From assembly GCA_016840905.1 (NCBI GenBank), contig JAEORM010000094.1, positions 1 to 5,040 of the forward strand: a stretch of DNA of 5,040 bases. The letters run 5' to 3'. The position numbers and the translations under genes are program-made. The notes under the pieces are model-generated. The model ran no database searches. It was not told where the DNA came from and saw nothing but the letters and a program-made list of their open reading frames with translations. The DNA comes from Candidatus Gerdarchaeota archaeon (GTDB lineage: Archaea > Asgardarchaeota > Heimdallarchaeia > JABLTI01). Of this stretch, positions 1 through 4,999 are shown one piece after another; position 1 is the stretch's first letter; each line of letters starts with the position of its first letter.

Positions 1-207
1 AAATGCACTAAATGTCAAAAATGTGCCACAAAAATATGTCCAAGTGGAGCAATTACCTTATCTAATGAAAATTATCCTATTTTTCATGAAACAAAATGCA
101 TAGGTTGTAATGCTTGTGTAAACCTCTGCCCGGAGGATGCTATCTGGTCCAGAAATAGTAAAAATCATAAGCAATATAATTTGTATAAGGATTATATTTT
201 GAAATAG
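1..207 (+). CDS. C-terminal part of a 2[4Fe-4S] ferredoxin-domain protein (5' end outside window)
   Basis: The frame is open from base 1 and ends at TAG 205-207, giving 68 visible residues. Two iron-sulfur motifs are plain: C2-x2-C5-x2-C8-x4-C13-P, then C33-x2-C36-x2-C39-x3-C43-P. This is the pattern of a bacterial-type ferredoxin that binds two [4Fe-4S] clusters for electron transfer. The first motif has four residues before its last Cys instead of the usual three. The tail after the second motif is about 24 residues, basic and tyrosine-rich. The domain could be a stand-alone ferredoxin or the C-terminal module of a larger protein. A flavodoxin-ferredoxin fusion of the EFR1 type is one possibility, because those also end in a short basic Tyr-containing tail, but only the ferredoxin assignment is firm. 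The next gene on the same strand starts about 100 bases downstream. Confidence 0.85.
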   Translation, partial: KCTKCQKCATKICPSGAITLSNENYPIFHETKCIGCNACVNLCPEDAIWSRNSKNHKQYNLYKDYILK

Positions 208-233
208 GTAAACTAAAAATAAAATTATTGAAT

Positions 234-271
234 ATTTGATTTCTATTTCGAACATAAAGAAAAAATCAAAT
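234..271. repeat. AT-rich inverted repeat between ferredoxin and DUF1801 genes
   Basis: ATTTGATTT at 234-242 is repeated as a perfect reverse complement, AAATCAAAT, at 263-271, with a 20-base spacer. It lies just after the ferredoxin stop and could form a weak hairpin that ends or processes that transcript. In DNA this AT-rich a 9-bp match may be chance. I see no convincing TATA box at the right distance for a separate promoter of the next gene, so the two genes may be cotranscribed. Confidence 0.3.
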
Positions 272-296
272 CTATTTTAGATCAATTATATTTATT

Positions 297-300
297 GGAG
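297..300 (+). promoter_or_regulatory. Shine-Dalgarno GGAG that selects the TTG start at 310
   Basis: GGAG lies nine bases before TTG 310-312. The two other in-frame TTG codons, at 295 and 301, overlap or directly abut this motif and so cannot use it. Family alignment also favours a short N-terminus just before the conserved F-x-T-I-D-D-Y-I segment. Confidence 0.6.
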
Positions 301-309
301 TTGAAACTT

Positions 310-678
310 TTGACTCAAGATAGAAAAATTTTCTCTACAATTGATGACTATATAGCTGAGTTCCCTGATGAAATTCAAGAAATTCTCGAGAAAATAAGGA
401 AATTAATTCTTGAGACCACTCATCATACTGCTATGGAAACTATTACTTATCAAATGCCTACTTTTAAACTGAAAAAGAAAAATTTGATTCATTTTGCTGC
501 TTTTAAAAATCATTTAGGAATTTATCCTACTCCCTCTGCTATTACTAAATTTGCTAAAGAATTATCTACTTATGAAACATCTAAAGGAGCTATCAGATTT
601 CCATGGAAAAAACCAATTCCTTATGATCTAATACGAAAAATCGTTCAATTTAGAGTCCAGGAAATAGAACATAAATGA
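310..678 (+). CDS. DUF1801 (YdhG-like) small protein
   Basis: This is a 122-residue soluble protein with TTG start at 310 and stop TGA 676-678. It matches the DUF1801 family throughout. The N-terminal part reads FSTIDDYIAEFP (8-19), followed by a helix EIQEILEKIRKLI (21-33). Then come YQMPTFK (47-53), HFAAFKNHLGIYPTP (61-75), SKGAIRFP (91-98) and KPIPYDLIRKIV (101-112), all in the usual order and spacing. Family length is typically 110-150 residues, so it is complete. The biochemical role of the family is not settled: Bacillus subtilis YdhG (Fra) has been described as a frataxin-like iron chaperone, while most members are uncharacterised. The iron-sulfur gene upstream is compatible with an iron link but does not prove one. 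An upstream TTG at 295 would add five residues but overlaps the ribosome binding site. It converges with the solute-binding protein gene. Confidence 0.88.
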   Translation: MTQDRKIFSTIDDYIAEFPDEIQEILEKIRKLILETTHHTAMETITYQMPTFKLKKKNLIHFAAFKNHLGIYPTPSAITKFAKELSTYETSKGAIRFPWKKPIPYDLIRKIVQFRVQEIEHK

Positions 679-712
679 AATACCATTATTAGGATTAATA
701 AAAGAAAGAAAA

Positions 713-742
713 GAAGAATAATGATTGTAACCATCATTCTTC
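713..742. terminator. Hairpin in the convergent intergenic gap, probable bidirectional terminator
   Basis: GAAGAAT at 713-719 pairs with ATTCTTC at 736-742, and after one mismatch a further three base pairs extend the stem. It sits between two converging stop codons (678 and 766). For the + strand it follows an A-rich stretch and has no strong T-run. For the - strand it follows the T-rich end of the solute-binding gene. The position is the best argument for a terminator role. Confidence 0.45.
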
Positions 743-765
743 GAAGTGAAAGGATACTTGATTTT

Positions 766-2553
766 TTATTTTCGTCTCTTGAGTAAAAATACTTGACTTG
801 CACCAGCTGAAGCTAATATGCATAAGATAACAGCTAAACCTATGCCTGTATTGCTGGTGGTTACTGTGGTATCAAATCCTGCTGCTTCCATATAAGCAAG
901 AGCAGTTTCAATACTATATTCGTAGTATGGTAAATCTTCATCAAAACCAATGGATACCTTAGGCCAATGAGTAACACCTGGAAAACCTAAACCGTCAAGG
1001 ATTTCCTCAACAATTAGTTCACGAGGAATGATGTGACTGATAGCTTTTCGTACGTTCTTTGCTGATTCCCAACCAGCAATTGGTAATAGTTCACCAGTTC
1101 CTATGTATGGATGTTCCATGTTTATAGCCATTTCTTGATTTCCTGGGTCATCAACAAGTGTATAAGTGGCACCAGATATACCAGATAACTGATCTCTTTG
1201 GACATAGAATTGTGCATTAATTAAATCAATTTGACCATTTGCTAAAGCTGATAGTGCTCCTTCTGCATTAGAGTAATATTCAAAGTAAATGTCATCAATA
1301 ATTGGTTCTGATCCCCAATAATCATCAAAGTATTCATTTTTAGTTAGGTGTATTATGGAATTAGTTCCATCATATTCAACTAATTTGTATGGTCCACATC
1401 CGAACATTTTTTCTGGTTCGGTAGTTGCCCAAGTAACTGCTTGAGTAGCATGATCTGCTGGATCTATTACTGACCAAATATGTTTTGGTAAAAGATAAGT
1501 TGCAAGGTTTGACTCTTGGAAAACATAGTTTTGTAAGAATGTCAAGGAAAATTCTTTTTCACTAACTATTGTTACAGTATCTTCATCAATATATTGTTGA
1601 TTAAATGATAGTGTAGAGTGACCTAAGTTTGGATCAATTGCTAATAGGAAATTGTATTCTATATCTTCAGAAGTGATGGCTGTACCATCTGCCCAGTAAA
1701 GATCGTCTTTTAGTACACAATCATAGGTTAAACCATCAGTTGTAGTATAGGATTCTAAAATACGTGGCTGATAAGAATTATCTTGAAGTGGATCTCGTTC
1801 AACCAAACCATTGTAAATTTGATGTAACCATTCAGCATCATATGTTGCTTCAAATAATAATGGGTGGAAGTCAACAAAATCACCATTTGTTGCATAATGG
1901 AATTCTTCAACACCTGTTCCTAATGACCAATTTTCCATAGGTTGATAACTGGAAGCCCATAGTAGCCCATCCCAACCTTCAAAATTGGGTACATGTGGAT
2001 AAAGACTTGTTGGATATATAATACAAAGACTTGGATTATCTTCATAGAGAAGATCTTGAATATCTTTTGCATATTCCATTCGTTCAGAGAAAATAAATGA
2101 TTGAGTATAGTTACCAACAGCCCAGTCCATATCTTGACTTGCATATTGATAGAAGTTATCACCTAAGGGAGTAATACCATCAGAGGTAAACACACCTGTA
2201 GGATCAAAATCAAGTCCCCAACCATTCCCTACGAAAAGAATATCATACCCACCTTCGTCATATGGAGGAATTGGATAAGGTCCAGGATGCGACCAGGTTC
2301 TTGGTCCAATTTGTGACCATCCTGTGTGATCAAAGACATCAATTTCAATGCCTATCTTTGGGAATTGTTCTACCATTAAGGTAGCCCATTGATTTCTTGC
2401 AACACTTGTATTTGGTGCAAGTAAGCTTATTGAGAAAAATGGTCCAGGATAATTTGGTGCCGCTACAGGTATAGCTATAAAGGTCATTAGACCCAAACTA
2501 ACCATAACAGCTAAAGGAAGGAACCATTTCTTACATTCCATCTTGATTTTCAA
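766..2553 (-). CDS. Membrane-anchored ABC solute-binding protein, family 5 (peptide/DppA-OppA type), with permuted lobe order
   Basis: This is a 595-residue extracytoplasmic binding protein for peptides or a similar solute. The chosen start is TTG 2553, because GAGGT lies seven bases upstream. Other candidates are TTG 2580 (+9 residues) and ATG 2541. Residues 1-32 form a signal peptide: a basic start, then a hydrophobic stretch ending IPVAA. Residues about 570-590 form a transmembrane anchor followed by KRRK, so the protein should be tethered outside the cell. Family-5 motifs are clear but out of order. The usual C-terminal part comes first (LLAPNTSVARNQW 44-56; GGYDILFVG 101-109; RMEYAKDIQDLLYEDNPS 158-175). 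The usual N-terminal and middle parts follow (HPLLFEATYDAEWLHQIYNGL about 230-250; ADGTAITSEDIEYNF 288-302; FGCGPYKL 384-391; VRKAISHIIPRELI 501-514; TALAYMEAAGF 550-560). No permease or ATPase gene is nearby. The promoter carries the shared palindromic operator. Substrate unknown. Confidence 0.92.
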   Translation of the reverse strand: MKIKMECKKWFLPLAVMVSLGLMTFIAIPVAAPNYPGPFFSISLLAPNTSVARNQWATLMVEQFPKIGIEIDVFDHTGWSQIGPRTWSHPGPYPIPPYDEGGYDILFVGNGWGLDFDPTGVFTSDGITPLGDNFYQYASQDMDWAVGNYTQSFIFSERMEYAKDIQDLLYEDNPSLCIIYPTSLYPHVPNFEGWDGLLWASSYQPMENWSLGTGVEEFHYATNGDFVDFHPLLFEATYDAEWLHQIYNGLVERDPLQDNSYQPRILESYTTTDGLTYDCVLKDDLYWADGTAITSEDIEYNFLLAIDPNLGHSTLSFNQQYIDEDTVTIVSEKEFSLTFLQNYVFQESNLATYLLPKHIWSVIDPADHATQAVTWATTEPEKMFGCGPYKLVEYDGTNSIIHLTKNEYFDDYWGSEPIIDDIYFEYYSNAEGALSALANGQIDLINAQFYVQRDQLSGISGATYTLVDDPGNQEMAINMEHPYIGTGELLPIAGWESAKNVRKAISHIIPRELIVEEILDGLGFPGVTHWPKVSIGFDEDLPYYEYSIETALAYMEAAGFDTTVTTSNTGIGLAVILCILASAGASQVFLLKRRK

Positions 2554-2560
2554 TTTTAAT

Positions 2561-2565
2561 ACCTC
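2561..2565 (-). promoter_or_regulatory. Shine-Dalgarno GAGGT of the solute-binding protein gene
   Basis: On the minus strand GAGGT is followed by seven bases and then TTG 2553-2551. This is ideal spacing, and it decides the start over TTG 2580 (upstream of the motif) and ATG 2541 (19 bases away). Confidence 0.6.
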
Positions 2566-2623
2566 AAATATGTTGAACAATCCAAGAATTCACCTGAATT
2601 GCTCATAATTACCTATTGTTTCC

Positions 2624-2635
2624 ATAATAAAAAGG
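2624..2635 (-). promoter_or_regulatory. TATA-box region of the solute-binding protein promoter
   Basis: On the minus strand this reads CCTTTTTATTAT, with the T/A box at 2633-2624. An archaeal TATA box centred near 2628 predicts transcription starting around 2602, leaving a leader of about 50 bases before TTG 2553. The operator half-site TGAGAAT ends two bases upstream of the box. The same arrangement occurs at the two other copies of the operator, which is why this box was preferred over a second one at 2661-2672 on the far side of the operator. Confidence 0.55.
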
Positions 2636-2661
2636 ATTCTCATAACTCTGAGAATTGATTC
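2636..2661. promoter_or_regulatory. Palindromic operator copy 1, upstream of the solute-binding protein gene
   Basis: ATTCTCA (2636-2642), six bases, TGAGAAT (2649-2655) form a perfect 7-6-7 palindrome. Read towards the gene, an extra GAAT block (plus-strand ATTC 2658-2661) precedes it by two bases. Including that block, 24 of 26 positions match copy 2 in front of the first regulator gene. It abuts the TATA box and so occupies the BRE position, where a bound protein would affect TFB/TBP assembly. The likely ligand is one of the ArsR-like regulators encoded next door (inference). Confidence 0.8.
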
Positions 2662-2832
2662 TATAATAAAAGTTAAATGACTATCATTTTTATTAGAAAA
2701 TTCTCCCACAATTAAACATTCAATTTATTTTGAATTATTGTAGGATGCTACTTTTGGTTTGATTTTTATAGAGCAAATAAATGAAGATAAAATTAAATTT
2801 ATTCAATAATAACCACCATTATACTTCTTCAA
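2662..2832. other. AT-rich intergenic stretch between first regulator stop and operator copy 1
   Basis: No gene is supported here. The stretch contains a second TATA-like element on the minus strand (2661-2672) and a near half-site of the operator (ATTCTCC, 2700-2706, six of seven matching). On the minus strand just after the regulator stop there is a small 5-bp inverted repeat around 2810-2820, followed by T-rich sequence. That could end the regulator transcript, but the signal is weak. Confidence 0.35.
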
Positions 2833-3483
2833 CTAAATATCAACAGGGTCTTTATAGCATTTCTTTATTTTATCCTTGATATCTACTGTCAAAGCAATTG
2901 CTATCCAACCTACAACTTCCATTACATGACGGATTTGTTCTATGGTTAGCGAATTATAGAGATTTATTGTTTCATCATCTGCTTCATTGATTAAATCTAA
3001 AAAGTATTGATCTTTTTTTATATCAAATGTGTTTAATAAGTCTGAAAAACAAATTCCACAACCTTTCTTATCATCAAAAAATTTCTTAAGTAATAATCTG
3101 GCTACATCAAATTCAGGAATAATTGCACCCTCTTTGATTTTTTCAGTTACACCAAAAATAAATGATGATGCATACCTACTATAAATTGTCTCACTCACCA
3201 GGTTGCCTTCATTAATAGACGATATCCTTTTTCCTGCTCTAATAACTAAATTCGCTTTGATCAATTTATTCAAGTATCTGTAAATTGATTTCTCTGATTT
3301 TTTCTCACCGATTCTAGCAAATGCGTCGGTAATTTCTAATAATGTCATTTGTTTTTTTCTTAGTAATTTCAATACTAATGCGAGGTTTTCATCTCTTAGA
3401 TGTTCGATTATTTTGCCATTTGTAATTACCATTACTGGTTTTTGTTTATGTGTTATTATATCTTGAACATTGAACATTTCCAT
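2833..3483 (-). CDS. ArsR-like winged-helix transcriptional regulator (paralogue 1)
   Basis: This is a 216-residue predicted cytoplasmic DNA-binding protein. The start is ATG 3483, with AAGGA nine bases upstream, and the stop is TAG 2833. Residues about 18-100 look like an ArsR-type winged helix: an entry segment resembling 'IIEHLRDENLALVLKLLR' (25-42), a first HTH helix LLEITDAFARIG (48-59), a recognition helix SEKSIYRYLNKLIKANLV (63-80), and a wing KRISSINEGNLV (85-96). The C-terminal half (about 105-216) is helical and not recognised. It carries a C-G-I-C pair at Cys142/Cys145 plus Cys209, so metal or thiol sensing is possible but unproven. About 55 of the first 96 aligned residues match the neighbouring regulator, so they are clear paralogues. 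Its promoter has the palindrome just upstream of the TATA box, which suggests autoregulation. It is likely to control the downstream binding-protein gene, which has a nearly identical site. Confidence 0.88.
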   Translation of the reverse strand: MEMFNVQDIITHKQKPVMVITNGKIIEHLRDENLALVLKLLRKKQMTLLEITDAFARIGEKKSEKSIYRYLNKLIKANLVIRAGKRISSINEGNLVSETIYSRYASSFIFGVTEKIKEGAIIPEFDVARLLLKKFFDDKKGCGICFSDLLNTFDIKKDQYFLDLINEADDETINLYNSLTIEQIRHVMEVVGWIAIALTVDIKDKIKKCYKDPVDI

Positions 3484-3523
3484 CGTTATAATTCCTTCTT
3501 AGTTCTTTATAGTTAATTTTCAA

Positions 3524-3533
3524 TATATTAAAA
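3524..3533 (-). promoter_or_regulatory. TATA box of regulator 1
   Basis: The minus strand reads TTTTAATATA, centred near 3528, three bases downstream of operator copy 2. Transcription would start near 3502, giving a leader of about 20 bases that just includes the AAGGA ribosome binding site (3497-3493). Spacing to the operator matches the other two copies. Confidence 0.6.
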
Positions 3534-3536
3534 GAA

Positions 3537-3562
3537 ATTCTCATAAATCTGAGAATTAATTC
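3537..3562. promoter_or_regulatory. Palindromic operator copy 2, upstream of regulator 1
   Basis: ATTCTCA (3537-3543), six bases, TGAGAAT (3550-3556) make a perfect palindrome, extendable to 8-bp arms. The additional ATTC/GAAT block at 3559-3562 sits at the same two-base offset as in copy 1. It lies directly upstream of the regulator's TATA box, as expected for an autoregulatory site. A further imperfect half-site (TGAGAAA, 3572-3578) follows. Confidence 0.82.
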
Positions 3563-3623
3563 GTTTTTCAATGAGAAATGTTTCTGCTCTATTACTTTAT
3601 ACTCAATATATCCAAAGTTCAAA

Positions 3624-3668
3624 TGAGCAACTGGTTTATTGCTCAAAGAAAAAGAAGAAAAAAAAAAA
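3624..3668 (-). terminator. T-rich terminator and hairpin downstream of regulator 2
   Basis: On the minus strand, 20 bases after the stop of the upstream regulator, there is a run of eleven T (3668-3658), then a further pyrimidine tract to 3646. This is typical of archaeal U-run termination. It is followed by a perfect 7-bp hairpin, TGAGCAA/TTGCTCA (3624-3630 and 3639-3645), with an 8-base loop. The T-run should separate regulator 2 transcription from the regulator 1 promoter. Confidence 0.6.
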
Positions 3669-3687
3669 TGAAAATTATTAATTACAA

Positions 3688-4329
3688 TTATTCGATAAAA
3701 ATATCTTTTAATTTTTTACCGACATCTAATTTTGTAGAATATGCTAACCAGCCAGCAAATTGCAACACATAGTTTACACCCATGTAATCTAAATGAGCAA
3801 TTTTTTCTAGTGTCTCTTCAGAAGCATTTTCAAATAAGCCAATAACAAGATCATCTTTGTCACTATCTAATTGAGAACAGAAATTAGCGAAAATATTTGG
3901 ATCAGCATTTTTGCCTAAAAATTCTTGTAAAAGAACTCTTGTAGCTTCCCAAACTGGACATGTTTCTGTGCCTTGACATTCACGATCATCAACAGGTGTT
4001 ACTGTAATAAATGCTATTGCAACTCGTGAATAAATTGTTTCAGTGATTAGATTTGACTCATTTGTTGAAGTAATTCTTTTGCCTGCTTTTGCAACTAGTT
4101 TTGCTTGAATTAATTTATGTAAATACCTATAAATGCTCTTATCTGATTTTTCATCACCAATTTTCTTAAAAGATTCCTCAATATCTGATATTGACATTGG
4201 TCCTTTTTTAAGGAATTTTAAAACAGTATTTAGATTTTCATCTTTAAAAAGTTCTAATGTTTTTTTGTCTCTAATGATTTTCACAGGTTTTTGTTTGTAA
4301 CTAATTGCATCTTTTGATTCTGCAGCCAT
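3688..4329 (-). CDS. ArsR-like winged-helix transcriptional regulator (paralogue 2)
   Basis: This is a 213-residue predicted DNA-binding protein, a paralogue of the regulator 200 bases downstream. The start is ATG 4329 and the stop TAA 3688. AAGGAG lies 13 bases upstream, which is rather far, but there is no better start codon between. The entry segment IIRDKKTLELFKDENL (18-33), LKFLKKGPMSISDIEESF (37-54), the recognition helix SDKSIYRYLHKLIQAKLV (62-79) and the wing KRITSTNESNLI (84-95) follow the ArsR-like pattern. The C-terminal half (about 105-213) is unrecognised. It has Cys118 and Cys124 in a short insert plus Cys151, at positions different from the paralogue's cysteines, so any effector probably differs. 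The last 40 residues (AGWLAYSTKLDVGKKLK) resemble the paralogue's VGWIAIALTVDIKDKIK. Its own promoter lacks a full palindrome and shows only one half-site. It is a candidate binder of the three operators, alone or with the paralogue. Confidence 0.88.
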   Translation of the reverse strand: MAAESKDAISYKQKPVKIIRDKKTLELFKDENLNTVLKFLKKGPMSISDIEESFKKIGDEKSDKSIYRYLHKLIQAKLVAKAGKRITSTNESNLITETIYSRVAIAFITVTPVDDRECQGTETCPVWEATRVLLQEFLGKNADPNIFANFCSQLDSDKDDLVIGLFENASEETLEKIAHLDYMGVNYVLQFAGWLAYSTKLDVGKKLKDIFIE

Positions 4330-4342
4330 TTTTTTTAGTACG

Positions 4343-4348
4343 CTCCTT
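4343..4348 (-). promoter_or_regulatory. Shine-Dalgarno AAGGAG of regulator 2, unusually distant
   Basis: On the minus strand AAGGAG is separated from ATG 4329 by 13 mostly A bases, longer than the 7-9 seen for the other genes here. No ATG, GTG or TTG lies in frame closer to it. Confidence 0.5.
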
Positions 4349-4380
4349 TTTCTATCAACTGTTTCTTTAACCTTTTTTAT

Positions 4381-4396
4381 ATTATTTTATATAATC
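4381..4396 (-). promoter_or_regulatory. Candidate TATA box of regulator 2
   Basis: The minus strand holds GATTATATAAAATAAT here. It would place the transcript start near 4365, with a leader of about 35 bases containing AAGGAG. A second TATA-like element on the same strand (TTTATATAAAA, about 4446-4436) is also possible, so the true promoter is uncertain. Unlike regulator 1, no complete palindrome touches either box. Confidence 0.4.
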
Positions 4397-4427
4397 TAAA
4401 GTTTTTCTATCTATTATGTACAAATTC

Positions 4428-4434
4428 ATTCTCA
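4428..4434. promoter_or_regulatory. Isolated operator half-site ATTCTCA
   Basis: This is an exact match to one arm of the palindrome, without a partner arm at the expected six-base spacing. It lies inside the regulator 2 upstream region, just downstream of the distal TATA-like box. It could be a weak or cooperative site, or chance. Confidence 0.3.
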
Positions 4435-4493
4435 TTTTATATAAATCTTATTCTTAATATAATAATTGACTAATCTCATATACTTAAAACTAA

Positions 4494-4513
4494 ATTCTCA
4501 ACTTTGTGAGAAT
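4494..4513. promoter_or_regulatory. Palindromic operator copy 3, in the divergent region
   Basis: ATTCTCA (4494-4500), six bases, TGAGAAT (4507-4513) have perfect arms identical to copies 1 and 2. The spacer differs and the extra GAAT block is absent. One base after it on the plus strand begins a good TATA box, so this copy points at rightward transcription into the small ORF rather than at regulator 2. Confidence 0.78.
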
Positions 4514-4514
4514 G

Positions 4515-4523
4515 TTTATATAT
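4515..4523 (+). promoter_or_regulatory. TATA box of a rightward promoter
   Basis: TTTATATAT follows operator copy 3 by one base. With the usual spacing of about 26 bases from the box centre, transcription would start near 4545, immediately in front of ATG 4552. This is the best-looking TATA box in the window. The position relative to the operator repeats that at the two minus-strand promoters. Confidence 0.6.
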
Positions 4524-4551
4524 CGTTTCATCAATATATAGAATGATTAGT

Positions 4552-4674
4552 ATGATTGTGGTGAAAGAAGTGGTGGAAATAAAGAAAAAAATCAATCAAA
4601 AAGATGATCCTGAAAAGGATGAGAACAAAACGAAAATTGTTCTAGCAATGTTTTATTCTGATGGTTTAATATAA
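4552..4674 (+). CDS. Possible small protein (34-43 residues) under operator copy 3
   Basis: A short open frame ends at TAA 4672-4674. Possible starts are ATG 4543 (43 residues, but at or before the predicted transcript start), ATG 4552 (40 residues, near-leaderless) and GTG 4570 (34 residues, with GGTGA 4560-4564 five bases upstream). The product is highly charged: a Lys/Glu/Asp-rich stretch (VEIKKKINQKDDPEKDENKTK) followed by a hydrophobic end, IVLAMFYSDGLI. I recognise no family. It may be a real small regulated protein, or the 5' remnant of a longer gene cut by a stop. The well-formed operator and TATA box are the main reason to believe it is expressed. A perfect 11-bp hairpin lies 58 bases after the stop. 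Confidence 0.35.
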   Translation: MIVVKEVVEIKKKINQKDDPEKDENKTKIVLAMFYSDGLI

Positions 4675-4731
4675 AAAAGTCATTGTAATCATGCAAGAAT
4701 AATTAGGTGATCAAAAGATAAAATAAAACAC

Positions 4732-4760
4732 TTCCAATTGTTAGTCAGGAACAATTGGAA
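4732..4760. terminator. Perfect 11-bp hairpin downstream of the small ORF
   Basis: TTCCAATTGTT (4732-4742) and AACAATTGGAA (4750-4760) are exact reverse complements around a 7-base loop. It lies 58 bases after the small ORF stop, consistent with a 3' hairpin or terminator of that transcript, although only three T follow it. It could also be an operator or the core of a small RNA. Confidence 0.4.
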
Positions 4761-4841
4761 TTTGCTACGTAAATCCTTCAAAAAGGCATAATCATACTTC
4801 TAATTAAAAAGATGTTCACTAAAAAACCAAGCATATTAAAG

Positions 4842-4862
4842 AAAGCGAGAAAAATTCGCTTT
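4842..4862. terminator. Hairpin AAAGCGA/TCGCTTT
   Basis: These are 7-bp perfect arms (4842-4848 and 4856-4862) with a 7-base A-rich loop, more GC-rich than the surroundings. On the minus strand it overlaps and follows the stop of a 31-codon frame. On the plus strand it is followed by A-rich sequence. A transcription-end role is possible in either direction. Confidence 0.3.
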
Positions 4863-4999
4863 AAATAAAAGAAAGTAAGGGATATTTAATGTCAGGAGTA
4901 TCTCTTACTCTCACAATTATTTTTCCATCGAATTTAAGCTTTGCTATTTTCGATTCTCAGAAATTTTCCCCATAAGAAAATCTTAAAACACGAAATACT

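Noticed and set aside
58..255. 65-codon open frame on the minus strand
   Set aside because: It lies antisense to the ferredoxin domain, whose cysteine motifs are unmistakable, and its product is a low-complexity Ile/Leu/Phe-rich string.
381..390. Palindrome TTCTCGAGAA resembling the operator arms
   Set aside because: It lies inside the conserved DUF1801 coding region and lacks the 7-6-7 arrangement.
1920..2162. 80-codon open frame on the minus strand
   Set aside because: It is an alternate frame within the solute-binding protein gene and has no family resemblance.
2592..2735. Minus-strand open stretch of about 43 codons between regulator 1 and the solute-binding gene
   Set aside because: It has no good start codon and contains operator copy 1 and the TATA box; treated as promoter DNA.
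3446..3646. 66-codon minus-strand frame
   Set aside because: It runs through the operator, TATA box and start of regulator 1, which explain the sequence better.
3578..3772. 64-codon plus-strand frame
   Set aside because: It crosses the A-run and hairpin downstream of regulator 2 and overlaps its coding end; the product is low-complexity.
4889..4975. 28-codon plus-strand ORF with AGGG seven bases before ATG
   Set aside because: It is too short and has no recognisable product; the ribosome binding site alone is not enough.
4953..4984. Half-site ATTCTCA near the right end as a fourth operator
   Set aside because: The partner arm at six-base spacing is absent and no TATA box follows.
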